Below, one piece after another: positions 6,219 to 14,521 of a stretch of DNA of 64,000 nucleotides; the first letter of the stretch is position 1, and each line of letters starts with the position of its first letter. The stretch covers positions 21,198 through 85,197 of the forward strand of contig JALOPZ010000004.1 of NCBI GenBank assembly GCA_025453605.1. Direction: 5' to 3'. The notes beneath the pieces were generated by a model. It was given only the letters and a program-made list of their open reading frames with translations. It was not told where the DNA came from and searched no databases. A program made the translations under genes and the position numbers. Source of the stretch: Candidatus Margulisiibacteriota bacterium (lineage in GTDB: Bacteria; Margulisbacteria; WOR-1; O2-12-FULL-45-9; XYB2-FULL-48-7).

Positions 6219-8332
6219 TCAAAAAAGTAGAAAAGGACCTCGGTAACGGACGAGTCCTCTCGCTGGAAACCGGCCGGGTTGCTCGCGAAGCGGGCGGCTC
6301 CGTTATTGTTCGCCTGGGCGATACGATGGTCCTGGCGACCGCCACGATGGCCGCCACCCCGCGCGAAGGGATCGATTTCTTCCCCCTGCTGGTCGACTTT
6401 GAAGAGAAGCTGTACGCCGCCGGCCGCATCCCCGGCGGATTTTTCAAGCGGGAAGGGCGCCCGTCCGAGAAGGCGATCCTGACCGCCCGCAAGATCGACC
6501 GCCCGATCCGCCCGATGTTCCCCGAAGGATTCCGCAACGACGTTCAGATCGTCGTGACGCCGCTCTCCGTCGATCAGGAAAACCCGCCGGACATTCTGGC
6601 GATCGTCGGCGCTTCGGCCGCCCTCTCGATCTCGGAGATCCCCTTCGACGGGCCGCTGGCCGCGGTGCGCGTGGCCAAGGTCGGTGACGAATACATCGTC
6701 AACCCGACCTCGACCCAGATGAGAGAGTCCTCCCTTGACCTGGTGATCGCCGGCAATAACGACTCGATCTCGATGATCGAAGCGGGCGCCGACCAGGTGA
6801 GCGAAGCCGACATGATGGCGGCGCTCAAAGCGGGACATGTGGTGATCAAACAGCTGATCGCCTTGCAGAATGAGCTGGTCAAGCAAGCCGGGCAGCCGAA
6901 GATCGACGTGGTCTGCCATCAGGTCGATCCCCAACTGGAAAAGCTGGTCCAGGATAAAGCGGCCAAGATCGAAGCCGCCCTGAAGATCGCCGACAAGGAC
7001 AAACAGGGGGCGGAGATCAAGAAGATCATTGAAGAGATCAAGAAAAGCGCCGAGGGGAACGCTCCTCTGGCGGAGCTGGTCGCCAAGCACCCGGGCGACA
7101 TCAAGAAAGTGATCGAAGACGTCGAATACGACGCGATGCGCCGGATGATCTTAAAAGAGGGTAAACGGGTCGACGGCCGCGGGCCCAAGGATATCCGTCA
7201 GCTCGGTTTTGAGCTCGGTGTCCTGCCGCGGACCCACGGGTCGGCCATTTTCTCCCGCGGGCAGACCCAGGTCCTGACGGTGGTCACCCTCGGTTCCGCC
7301 GGCGAAGGCCAGCGGCTCGAAGGGCTCGACCTGGAAGAGACCGAAAAAAGATACATGCACCATTACAATTTCCCGGCCTATTCGGTCGGCGAGGTCCGCC
7401 CGCTGCGCGGCGCCGGCCGGCGTGAGATCGGGCACGGCGCTCTGGCCGAGAAAGCCCTCCTGCCGGTCATCCCGAGTGAAGAGCTCTTCCCTTACACGAT
7501 CAGGTTGGTTTCCGAAGTGCTCGGGAGCAACGGTTCCACCTCCATGGCCTCGACCTGTGGTTCGACCCTCGCCCTGATGGATGCCGGGGTCAAGATCGAC
7601 GCACCGGTCGCCGGCATCTCGATCGGTCTGATCACCGAAGGGGACAAGGCGGTCACCATTACCGATATCCAGGGGGTAGAAGACCACCTGGGCGACATGG
7701 ACTTTAAGGTGACCGGGACCAGGAAAGGGATCACCGCCATCCAGGTCGACATTAAGATCAAAGGTCTTTCCCACGAGATCATCGAGCGCGCCCTGCAGCA
7801 AGCCAAAGAGGGCCGCAACTTTATTCTCGACAAGATGGAAGAGGTCATCAAGGCGCCGCGCACCGAGCTGTCGCCGTACGCGCCGCGCGTTATTACCCTG
7901 AAGATCGATCCGAGCAAGATCGGCGCCGTGATCGGCCCCGGCGGCAAGATGATCCGCAGTATCACCGAAGAGACCGGCGTCCAGATCGACATAGAGGACG
8001 ACGGCACTATCCTGATCACCACGGCCGACGCCGAGGCGGCCAAAGTCGCCCAGGCCCGGATCGAAGCGATCACCTTTACCCCGAAGGTGGGCGATGTTTT
8101 TAAGGGGGAGGTTGTCCGGATCATGAATTTTGGCGCCTTTGTCGAACTGCCGGGCGGTAAAGACGGGCTGGTCCACATTTCCCAGCTTTCCGACCGTCGG
8201 ATCGCCCGGGTTGAGGACGCCGCCAAAATGGGCGACGAACTTATCGTTAAGGTCACCGAGATCGACGACATGGGTCGCATCAACCTGACCGTTAAGGGCG
8301 TCACCGACGAAGACAAAAAACGCGTAATATGA
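6215..8332 (+). CDS. pnp: Polyribonucleotide nucleotidyltransferase (PNPase)
   Basis: The 705-residue enzyme has two RNase PH domains (second with FSRGQTQVLTVVTLG and the active-site GSNGSTSMASTCG), then a KH domain (KIGAVIGPGGKMIR) and a C-terminal S1 domain (GAFVELPGGKDGLVHISQ). It degrades RNA from the 3' end using phosphate and can work in a degradosome. The start overlaps rpsO by 4 nt. Length and domain order are normal for the family. Confidence 0.98.
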   Translation: MIKKVEKDLGNGRVLSLETGRVAREAGGSVIVRLGDTMVLATATMAATPREGIDFFPLLVDFEEKLYAAGRIPGGFFKREGRPSEKAILTARKIDRPIRPMFPEGFRNDVQIVVTPLSVDQENPPDILAIVGASAALSISEIPFDGPLAAVRVAKVGDEYIVNPTSTQMRESSLDLVIAGNNDSISMIEAGADQVSEADMMAALKAGHVVIKQLIALQNELVKQAGQPKIDVVCHQVDPQLEKLVQDKAAKIEAALKIADKDKQGAEIKKIIEEIKKSAEGNAPLAELVAKHPGDIKKVIEDVEYDAMRRMILKEGKRVDGRGPKDIRQLGFELGVLPRTHGSAIFSRGQTQVLTVVTLGSAGEGQRLEGLDLEETEKRYMHHYNFPAYSVGEVRPLRGAGRREIGHGALAEKALLPVIPSEELFPYTIRLVSEVLGSNGSTSMASTCGSTLALMDAGVKIDAPVAGISIGLITEGDKAVTITDIQGVEDHLGDMDFKVTGTRKGITAIQVDIKIKGLSHEIIERALQQAKEGRNFILDKMEEVIKAPRTELSPYAPRVITLKIDPSKIGAVIGPGGKMIRSITEETGVQIDIEDDGTILITTADAEAAKVAQARIEAITFTPKVGDVFKGEVVRIMNFGAFVELPGGKDGLVHISQLSDRRIARVEDAAKMGDELIVKVTEIDDMGRINLTVKGVTDEDKKRVI

Positions 8333-8338
8333 TAAAAT
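8333..8338 (+). promoter_or_regulatory. -10 box of purL
   Basis: TAAAAT ends 9 nt before the purL ATG at 8348, inside an AT-rich stretch at the pnp stop. An alternative TATGAT overlaps it at 8328-8333. No convincing -35 was seen. Confidence 0.5.
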
Positions 8339-8347
8339 AGCTTCGTC

Positions 8348-10486
8348 ATGGAAGCTAAGGTCTACCGCGAACTCGGCCTCAACGATCAAGAATACCAGCG
8401 CATTCTGACGATCCTCAAACGCGAACCGACCCCGACCGAACTGGCGATGTTCTCCGTGGAATGGTCGGAGCACTGCGGCTATCCCCGGTCACGCAAATAC
8501 CTGAAACTTTTTCCGCAAACCGGCAAATACGAGCCGCTGGTCGGCGAAGACGCCGGCGGGATCGTCTACGACGGGACCGCGATCATCTTTAAAATGGAAT
8601 CGCACAACCATCCCTCCCAGGTCGAGCCCAAACAGGGGGCGGCGACCGGGGTCGGCGGCATTATCCGCGATATTTTTACCACCGGCGCCCGGCCGGTCGC
8701 GCTCCTTGATTCGCTCCGCTTTGGCCAGCTGAATACGCCGCTGAACAAATATATCTTCAACGGGGTGATCGACGGGATCCAGTTTTACGGCAACTGCGTC
8801 GGCGTGCCGACGGTCGGCGGCGAGATCTACTTTGACGACGCTTACGCCGGCAATTGTCTGGTCAACGTGATGTGTATCGGCGTCTGCCCGCAGACCAAGC
8901 TGGCCCGGGCGCGGGCCGGCGGGGTCGGCAACCCGATCATTTACGCCGGCAGCAAGACCGGCCGCGACGGGATCGGCGGCTGTTCGATCCTTGCTTCTTC
9001 GGAATTCGCTGCCGGGGAGATCGAAAAAAGGCCGACGGTCCAGGTCGGCGACCCGTTCACCGAAAAGTGCCTGATCGAGGCGACGCTGGAGGCGCTGGAA
9101 ACCGGGGTGATCGTCGGGATCAAGGATATGGGAGCGGCGGGCTTAACCTGCTCTTCCGCCGAAATGGCGGCCGCCGGCGACGTCGGGATCGAGATCGATC
9201 TCGATAAAGTTCCCCTCCGAGAAGAGGGGATGGAGCCGTGGGAGATCATGATGAGCGAGTCGCAGGAGCGGATGCTGATCTGCGTGGAGAAGGGGAAAGA
9301 AGAAAAAGTCCTCAAAGTATTTCACAAATGGGGGCTGGATGCTGTCGTGGTCGGCAAGGTTCTGGCGGAAAAGCAGGCGATCATTAAGCAGAACGGCCAG
9401 GTCATTGCCAAAGCGCCGACGGAAGAGCTGGCCAAAGCGCCGCTCTATGATATGGCATTTAAGAAACCCAAACATCCAACATCCAACCTCAAAATAAGAA
9501 CAAATGCCGATCACAATATCCAACTGCTCAAATTACTCTCTGACCCGAATATCGCCAGCAAGAAGATGGTTTACGAGCAATATGACCACATGGTCCAGAC
9601 GAATACGACCGTTTATCCGGGGGGCGACGCCTCGGTGATCCGGTTGAAGGGGAAAGAGTGGGGGATCGCGGCGACCACCGATTGCAACGGCCGCTACTGC
9701 CAGGTCGATCCGTACACCGGCGCGCAGATCGCGGTTGCCGAGGCGGCCCGTAACCTGGTCGTGACCGGGGCTGAACCGGCGGCCGTGACCGACTGTCTTA
9801 ACTTCGGCAACCCGGAGAAGCCGGACCGGTTCTATCAGTTCAAGTCGTCCGTTGAGGGGATAGCCGATGCCTGTAAATTCCTGGAGTTGCCGGTCGTTTC
9901 CGGCAACGTTTCGCTTTACAATGAAAGTCCCAAGGGACCGATCTTGCCGACACCGACGATCGGAATGATCGGGATCATCAAGGATATCAATAAGCGCTGC
10001 TCGGTCCCCTTCAAGGATAACGGTGACCTGGTCGTCCTGCTCGGTCATACCCGGGTAGAAGGTGAGATCCCCGAGCTCGATCTCGATCTGGAACGACGCG
10101 TCCAATTGGCTTGCCTGGAAGCGATCCAGATCGGCATGGTCAAATCAGCCCATGACCTCTCCGAAGGCGGACTGGCCGTTGCCCTGGCGGAGTGCGCGAT
10201 CCTCGCCGGGAAAGGGGCGGTTATCAACCTGGCGGACCCGCTGAAAGACGCTCCGTTGCTGTTCGGGGAGACCCAGTCGCGCATCGTGCTGACGATCGCG
10301 CCCGACAAGATCTTCTCCCTCTCCGACATCGCCATGCTTTATCAGGTGCCGTGTTCGATCATCGGCAAGGTCGGCGGCCAAAAGCTGACCGTCCTGCGGG
10401 GAAAGAAGAAACTGATCGATCTGCCGGTCGCCAAACTGAAAGCGAGGTATTTTAACGCTCTCCCCGAGCTTCTCAGGAAACGGTAA
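8348..10486 (+). CDS. purL: Phosphoribosylformylglycinamidine synthase subunit PurL
   Basis: A 712-residue small-type PurL, which needs separate PurQ and PurS partners. Visible family motifs are SVEWSEHCGYPRSRK, KMESHNHPSQVEP with GAATGVGGIIRD, and the second-half GGDASVIRL. The enzyme makes formylglycinamidine ribonucleotide in purine synthesis. A tandem 7-mer repeat at 9471-9491 lies in frame in the linker between the two halves and encodes part of KPKHPTSNLKI. Its stop overlaps the next ATG by 1 nt. Confidence 0.95.
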   Translation: MEAKVYRELGLNDQEYQRILTILKREPTPTELAMFSVEWSEHCGYPRSRKYLKLFPQTGKYEPLVGEDAGGIVYDGTAIIFKMESHNHPSQVEPKQGAATGVGGIIRDIFTTGARPVALLDSLRFGQLNTPLNKYIFNGVIDGIQFYGNCVGVPTVGGEIYFDDAYAGNCLVNVMCIGVCPQTKLARARAGGVGNPIIYAGSKTGRDGIGGCSILASSEFAAGEIEKRPTVQVGDPFTEKCLIEATLEALETGVIVGIKDMGAAGLTCSSAEMAAAGDVGIEIDLDKVPLREEGMEPWEIMMSESQERMLICVEKGKEEKVLKVFHKWGLDAVVVGKVLAEKQAIIKQNGQVIAKAPTEELAKAPLYDMAFKKPKHPTSNLKIRTNADHNIQLLKLLSDPNIASKKMVYEQYDHMVQTNTTVYPGGDASVIRLKGKEWGIAATTDCNGRYCQVDPYTGAQIAVAEAARNLVVTGAEPAAVTDCLNFGNPEKPDRFYQFKSSVEGIADACKFLELPVVSGNVSLYNESPKGPILPTPTIGMIGIIKDINKRCSVPFKDNGDLVVLLGHTRVEGEIPELDLDLERRVQLACLEAIQIGMVKSAHDLSEGGLAVALAECAILAGKGAVINLADPLKDAPLLFGETQSRIVLTIAPDKIFSLSDIAMLYQVPCSIIGKVGGQKLTVLRGKKKLIDLPVAKLKARYFNALPELLRKR
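9471..9491. repeat. Heptamer repeat AACATCC inside purL
   Basis: Three 7-nt units, AACATCC, AACATCC and AACCTCA, read in frame (21 nt = 7 residues). The same unit family occurs at 49099-49119. Confidence 0.75.
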
Positions 10487-11118
10487 TGGACGTTACCACC
10501 GGCGTTGTTGTCCTGATCTTCGTTATCTCCATCTTTTCCGGCTTCGGCAGTAATAAAGGATACACCCGACCGTCTGCTTCGCCTAAAGCGCCCGCCGCTG
10601 GCCCGGTCTTTCCGGTCGCTCACGAAGCGATCGATACCGGCGTGGCCTTGACTCCGCCGCCGGCCGGTTTTGCGGCGGTTGACCCGGCCGCCGCCCCGGC
10701 CGCGATCAAGAGTTACATCATGAAATACCGCTCCGAGGAGCTGGCGAGCGAGATCACCGGCAGTATCATGCGGCACGCCCAAACCTATGATCTGAACCCG
10801 AAATTGGCGGCGTCGCTGATCGCCCGGGAGTCGAAGTTCAACCCGCGGGCTGTCTCGTCTTCCGGCGCGATGGGGCTGGGGCAGCTGTTACCCTCGACCG
10901 CCAAAGGGCTGGGGGTGGAAAACGGCTTTGATATCGACCAGAACGCCCGGGGGACGGTCCGTTATATTAAGTCGCTGGTCGACCGGTTCAGCGGCGATGT
11001 CTCCGCCGCGCTCGCCGGTTACCTGGTCGGCCCCAACGCGGTTAAACGCGACGGGACGATCTCGACCCATACCCGCTCGTACGTCGAAGATATCTACCGC
11101 ATCTATTATAAGATGTAG
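10486..11118 (+). CDS. Membrane-anchored lytic transglycosylase (SLT domain)
   Basis: The 210-residue protein has an N-terminal hydrophobic anchor (about 4-20), a Pro/Ala-rich linker and a C-terminal lysozyme-like SLT domain. The catalytic glutamate is in LIARESKFNPRAVSSSGAMG, followed by GLGQLLPSTA and a late AALAGYLVGP. Such enzymes cleave peptidoglycan with formation of anhydro-muramic ends. It is coupled to purL by a 1-nt overlap (taATG), although the two are functionally unrelated. Confidence 0.88.
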   Translation: MDVTTGVVVLIFVISIFSGFGSNKGYTRPSASPKAPAAGPVFPVAHEAIDTGVALTPPPAGFAAVDPAAAPAAIKSYIMKYRSEELASEITGSIMRHAQTYDLNPKLAASLIARESKFNPRAVSSSGAMGLGQLLPSTAKGLGVENGFDIDQNARGTVRYIKSLVDRFSGDVSAALAGYLVGPNAVKRDGTISTHTRSYVEDIYRIYYKM

Positions 11119-11125
11119 GGCGGGG

Positions 11126-11142
11126 TGTCGAAAACCGCTACA
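11126..11142. promoter_or_regulatory. 17-bp dyad, candidate enhancer-binding-protein site (copy 2)
   Basis: TGTCGAAAACCGCTACA is the same dyad as at 2145-2161, with two changes in the spacer. It lies 29 nt upstream of the comEA -24 element. That is 11 nt closer than at ssb, about one DNA helical turn. Confidence 0.72.
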
Positions 11143-11171
11143 TTCCGCTCCTGCTTAGGCGTCGTTTAGGC

Positions 11172-11187
11172 TGGTAATAAAGTTGCT
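11172..11187 (+). promoter_or_regulatory. Sigma-54-type -24/-12 promoter of comEA
   Basis: TGGTAATAAAGTTGCT has the exact GG-N10-GC spacing. The predicted start, about 12 nt past the GC, falls at about 11198, immediately before the GTG start at 11199, so the message would be essentially leaderless. A TATGAT overlaps at 11187-11192 but has no matching -35. Confidence 0.78.
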
Positions 11188-11198
11188 ATGATCCCCGC

Positions 11199-11759
11199 GT
11201 GGACCTAAGCCTGACCAAAGAACAACAATTACTCATTCTCGGCTTTATCGTCGCCCTGGTGGTTGGCCTCGGGGTGGCCGCTTTTCGCCAGCTTGTTCCC
11301 GAGGCGCCGTCTGGGATCATTATGGAACAGACCGCCCCGGCAGAGGATAATCGGATCATGGTCCACGTTTGCGGGGCGGTTGGGGCGGAGGGGGTTTTTC
11401 GGGTCAAGCCGGGCAGCCGGTTACTGGAGGTGATCGAGATCGCCGGCGGTCCGCTGGTGGACGCCGATATCTCGGCCTTGAACCTGGCGGAGGTGGTCAA
11501 AGACGGGCAAAAGATCATAGTGCCGTCCCGCTTACCCGTTAGCCAGTCTAACCAGCCTGGCGCAGTGGCCAGGATCAATATCAATACCGCTGGAGTGGAC
11601 GAATTCGATTCTTTACCCGGGATCGGTAAGGCGACAGCCGAAAAGATCGTCGAACTTCGCCGCAAGCAGGGTCCCTTTGTCCGTTTGGAACAGCTGCTGG
11701 AGGTCCCCCGTTTCGGCAAAGCTAAACTTGAGAAGATGAAGGAGAGGCTGACGCTTTAA
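11199..11759 (+). CDS. comEA: Competence protein ComEA, DNA receptor
   Basis: The 186-residue protein has one N-terminal membrane segment (about 10-28), an SLBB domain (VHVCGAVGAEGVFRVKPGSR ... VPS) and a C-terminal double helix-hairpin-helix domain. The latter starts ININTAGVDEFDSLPGIGKATA, and the C-terminus includes the hairpin motif VPRFGKAKL. ComEA binds incoming double-stranded DNA outside the inner membrane and passes it to ComEC. The start is GTG with no Shine-Dalgarno, right behind the sigma-54-type promoter. comEC follows after an inserted GxxExxY cassette. Confidence 0.92.
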   Translation: MDLSLTKEQQLLILGFIVALVVGLGVAAFRQLVPEAPSGIIMEQTAPAEDNRIMVHVCGAVGAEGVFRVKPGSRLLEVIEIAGGPLVDADISALNLAEVVKDGQKIIVPSRLPVSQSNQPGAVARININTAGVDEFDSLPGIGKATAEKIVELRRKQGPFVRLEQLLEVPRFGKAKLEKMKERLTL

Positions 11760-11764
11760 GGCAG

Positions 11765-12249
11765 AACCACGAAGACACAAAGACACTAAGGGGGACACGA
11801 AGATAATGAGGGATGAATTGAACGAAAATAATGAGGAATTGGCAAAAAAGATCGTTCATTCCGCTTATCTTGTCCATTCCGCCTTGGGGCCCGGCCTCTT
11901 GGAAAGTGTGTATGAGCACTGTTTTTGCCATGAGCTGGAAAAACAAGGCTTGATAGTCCAGCGTCAAATGCCAGTTCCGATCAATTATGATGGTTTATTC
12001 TTTGATGCCGCGCTGAGGCTGGACGTTATAGTTGAAGGAACCGTAATTTGCGAGCTTAAAGCGGTAGAGCATGTATTGCCTGTACATAGCGCGCAGTTGT
12101 TGAGTTATATGAAGTTAAAAAATGCCCGCCTCGGTTTTTTGATCAATTTCAATGTGCCGATGATCAAACAGGGGATCAGACGGTTCATCTTATAAAGCGC
12201 TGGTTTTGTGCTTTGTGTTTTCTTTGTGTCTTCGTGTCTTAGTGGTTAA
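11765..12249. mobile_element. GxxExxY cassette with imperfect inverted ends, inserted between comEA and comEC
   Basis: The gene at 11806-12195 is bounded by inverted copies of an AACCACNAAGACACNAAGACAC-like sequence: left arm 11765-11790, right arm 12222-12249 on the opposite strand. Without this block comEA and comEC would be about 25 nt apart. The block is AT-richer than its flanks. It encodes no recombinase, so any movement must depend on outside enzymes. That it is mobile is inference from the ends and its position. Confidence 0.6.
11806..12195 (+). CDS. GxxExxY protein (PD-(D/E)XK nuclease-like)
   Basis: The 129-residue protein carries the family signature GPGLLESVYE (G-x-x-E-x-x-Y) and then a PD-(D/E)XK-like core, LRLDVIVEGTVICELKAV, with D and E-L-K as the possible metal site. 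The family is widespread in environmental genomes and its function is not established. It interrupts the comEA-comEC operon and its base composition is AT-richer than its neighbours, which suggests acquisition. Confidence 0.85.
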   Translation: MRDELNENNEELAKKIVHSAYLVHSALGPGLLESVYEHCFCHELEKQGLIVQRQMPVPINYDGLFFDAALRLDVIVEGTVICELKAVEHVLPVHSAQLLSYMKLKNARLGFLINFNVPMIKQGIRRFIL

Positions 12250-12268
12250 TCCGGAAGGGGTGGGTGGT

Positions 12269-14521
12269 ATGGGTGGACCGATCCCGATCATAACAATTGC
12301 TTATGCTAGCGGTATAGTCATTACTAAAAACTTTCCCTTCCCCCTGGAAATAACTCTGGTTTTTCTCCAGATCTTTTCCCTATTAGCGGTTGTGGCGGCG
12401 ATAAAAAAGTACGATCTGCGGTTATTTCTGTTAGTCCTCTCTCTGCTGGCCGGGTGTTTTGCTTATCAGGTCAGAAGCCTGCCGGCGGCCAACGAGATCG
12501 GCCAATATGTCGGCCGGGGTTATGTTTCGTTGACCGGCCAGGTTGACAATGAGCCGAAGGTCAAAAATGAGCAGCTACATTTCCCCTTGAAGATTAGCCG
12601 ACCGGCGACCGGCACAGTTTATGTCTCCGTTCCGGTGGGTGAGGGGCCGTTAACCTACGGAGACCGGGTCAAGGTCAGAGGGGTCGTCAGCGAGTCGGTC
12701 CAATTTGCCAATCCGCTCCTGCCGGAGGGGAGAAAGGTTCTATTCCTTCGCTCATTCTACGCTGAAAAGCTTGGCTCTGGCGGCGATCCGCTGGTTAAGC
12801 TGACCCTCTGGCTGAGCGGCCGCTTCAACCTCGTCTTGAACCGGATCCTGCCGCAAAAAGAGGCGTCGCTCCTCGGCAGTTTTCTTTTGGGCGGCAACGT
12901 CTCACCGCTCGACGACGAGACCAAAGAGAGATACCGCCAGGCCGGCTTGATCCATCTCCTGGTCGTTTCCGGCACTCAGGTTTCGATCCTGATCGGGGTT
13001 TGTCTGGCTCTGACTAAAAGCCTCGGTTCTCCGATCTCCGCCAGCGTGGCGGGGACCTCATTTTTTAACCTGCTGCTGGTGATCATGACCGGCGCCGGCG
13101 CCTCGATCGTCCGGGCGGCGATCATGGGGGAGGTGATGCTGGTCGGTCTGCTGTTCGGCCGGGAAAAGGAGATTTATACTTCCCTCGCTCTGTCGGCCCT
13201 GATCTTGCTGGTGGCCGACGCCAGCGTGCTCTTTGACCTCGGCTTTCAATTGTCTTTCCTGGCGACCTGGGCTTTGGTGTACATCGCGCCGCTACTGGAA
13301 AAGAAGCTGCCGAAATTGCTGGCAATATCCCTGGCGCCGCTACTAGCGACGTCGCCGATCATCGCTTTTAATCTGAGCCAGATCACTCCAGGCGCGCTCC
13401 TGTCGAATTTGCTGGTTCTTCCCTGGGTCGAGTGTTTGGTCATTCTGGGGCTGGCAACCACTCTCCTCGGCTTTGTCCTTCTTCCGCTGGCGCAACTGCT
13501 TGGCAACGCGATCTGGCTGGCTTTACGGGCGCTCGATCTGATCGCCACCGGCGTGGCCGCGCTCCCTGGGTCCAGTTTTTATATTGCGGCGCCCTCTTTT
13601 CTGCTGGTGCTCGGTTATTATGCGGCGCTTATCGCGTTATTGAACGGCCGACGGCGGCTGGCGGCCGGCGTCTGCCTGCTCGCGCTGATCTGGCATTTTG
13701 CCTTGGCCCCAGTTGGTTTCGGCCCGCGGGAATTGACCGTCACTTTCCTTGACGTTGGTCAGGGTGACTGTGCTTTACTGGAACTTCCGACCGGCCGGAA
13801 GGTGCTGATCGATGGCGGGGGAACCGACCGGCCAGAGGAGGAAGATCGGATCGGGACCAAAGTGGTTATGCCGTTCCTTCGGCGGAAGGGGATCAATAAG
13901 CTCGATCTCGTCATGCTGAGCCACCCGCATAATGATCACGTTGGCGGCTTGAACCCGATCCTGGCCAGGTTCAAAGTCGAGCAGGTGATCGATAACGGAG
14001 CAGTTTATGATTTGGCTGCCTATCGACGCTTTAAAGAGCTGATCCGGGCGAACAAGATCAAATATGCTGCCGGACGGACCGGTGACATTCTTGATCTTGG
14101 CGGAGGTGTTAAGGGGCAATTATTCCGCCCGGTGGTTGGCGAGGTCAATTCCGATTCGCTGGCCATGCGGCTGGTTTACGGCCAGATCTCTTTTCTCTTC
14201 ACCGGCGACCTGGAAGCGCCGGGCGAGGAGCAGCTGTTAACGCGAACGCTCCGGTCGACAGTTTTGAAAGTCGGACACCACGGGAGCCGGACCTCGACCA
14301 CCGATCAGTTTTTACGGTCAGTTTCACCGCGGATCGCCGTGGTTTCGGTCGGTCAAGGGAATCGCTACCGCCATCCGGCGCCAGCCACGATCGCCAAAAT
14401 GAAAAATGCTGGAATAAAAGTCTACCGGACCGATGAGTCGGGGGCGGTGACGATCAGCACGGATGGGGTGCGGCTTACGGATGAGCCGCAGAGACGACAC
14501 CCGTATCCCACCATTCGTTAG
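12269..14521 (+). CDS. comEC: ComEC/Rec2 DNA uptake channel with C-terminal metallo-beta-lactamase domain
   Basis: The 750-residue protein has an N-terminal membrane and OB-like domain and a central polytopic Competence domain (LLGSFLLGGNVSPLD, GLIHLLVVSGTQVSIL). At the C-terminus is a metallo-beta-lactamase domain with TFLDVGQGDCALLE, SHPHNDHVGG and KVGHHGSRTS. ComEC carries single-stranded DNA into the cytoplasm; the C-terminal domain is a proposed nuclease for the other strand. I chose the ATG at 12269 because the purine-rich GGAAGGGGTGGG precedes it and upstream residues derive from the inserted cassette end. Its last 47 nt overlap the convergent SLH gene. Confidence 0.93.
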   Translation: MGGPIPIITIAYASGIVITKNFPFPLEITLVFLQIFSLLAVVAAIKKYDLRLFLLVLSLLAGCFAYQVRSLPAANEIGQYVGRGYVSLTGQVDNEPKVKNEQLHFPLKISRPATGTVYVSVPVGEGPLTYGDRVKVRGVVSESVQFANPLLPEGRKVLFLRSFYAEKLGSGGDPLVKLTLWLSGRFNLVLNRILPQKEASLLGSFLLGGNVSPLDDETKERYRQAGLIHLLVVSGTQVSILIGVCLALTKSLGSPISASVAGTSFFNLLLVIMTGAGASIVRAAIMGEVMLVGLLFGREKEIYTSLALSALILLVADASVLFDLGFQLSFLATWALVYIAPLLEKKLPKLLAISLAPLLATSPIIAFNLSQITPGALLSNLLVLPWVECLVILGLATTLLGFVLLPLAQLLGNAIWLALRALDLIATGVAALPGSSFYIAAPSFLLVLGYYAALIALLNGRRRLAAGVCLLALIWHFALAPVGFGPRELTVTFLDVGQGDCALLELPTGRKVLIDGGGTDRPEEEDRIGTKVVMPFLRRKGINKLDLVMLSHPHNDHVGGLNPILARFKVEQVIDNGAVYDLAAYRRFKELIRANKIKYAAGRTGDILDLGGGVKGQLFRPVVGEVNSDSLAMRLVYGQISFLFTGDLEAPGEEQLLTRTLRSTVLKVGHHGSRTSTTDQFLRSVSPRIAVVSVGQGNRYRHPAPATIAKMKNAGIKVYRTDESGAVTISTDGVRLTDEPQRRHPYPTIR

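Noticed and set aside
7151..8473. 440-codon open frame opposite pnp
   Set aside because: It mirrors the PNPase gene, has no family motif and an acidic/Asp-Gly-rich shadow composition typical of antisense frames in GC-rich DNA.
11187..11192. TATGAT as a sigma-70 -10 box for comEA
   Set aside because: Position fits a leaderless start, but no -35 is present and the sigma-54 match with a conserved upstream dyad explains the site better; left as a secondary possibility.
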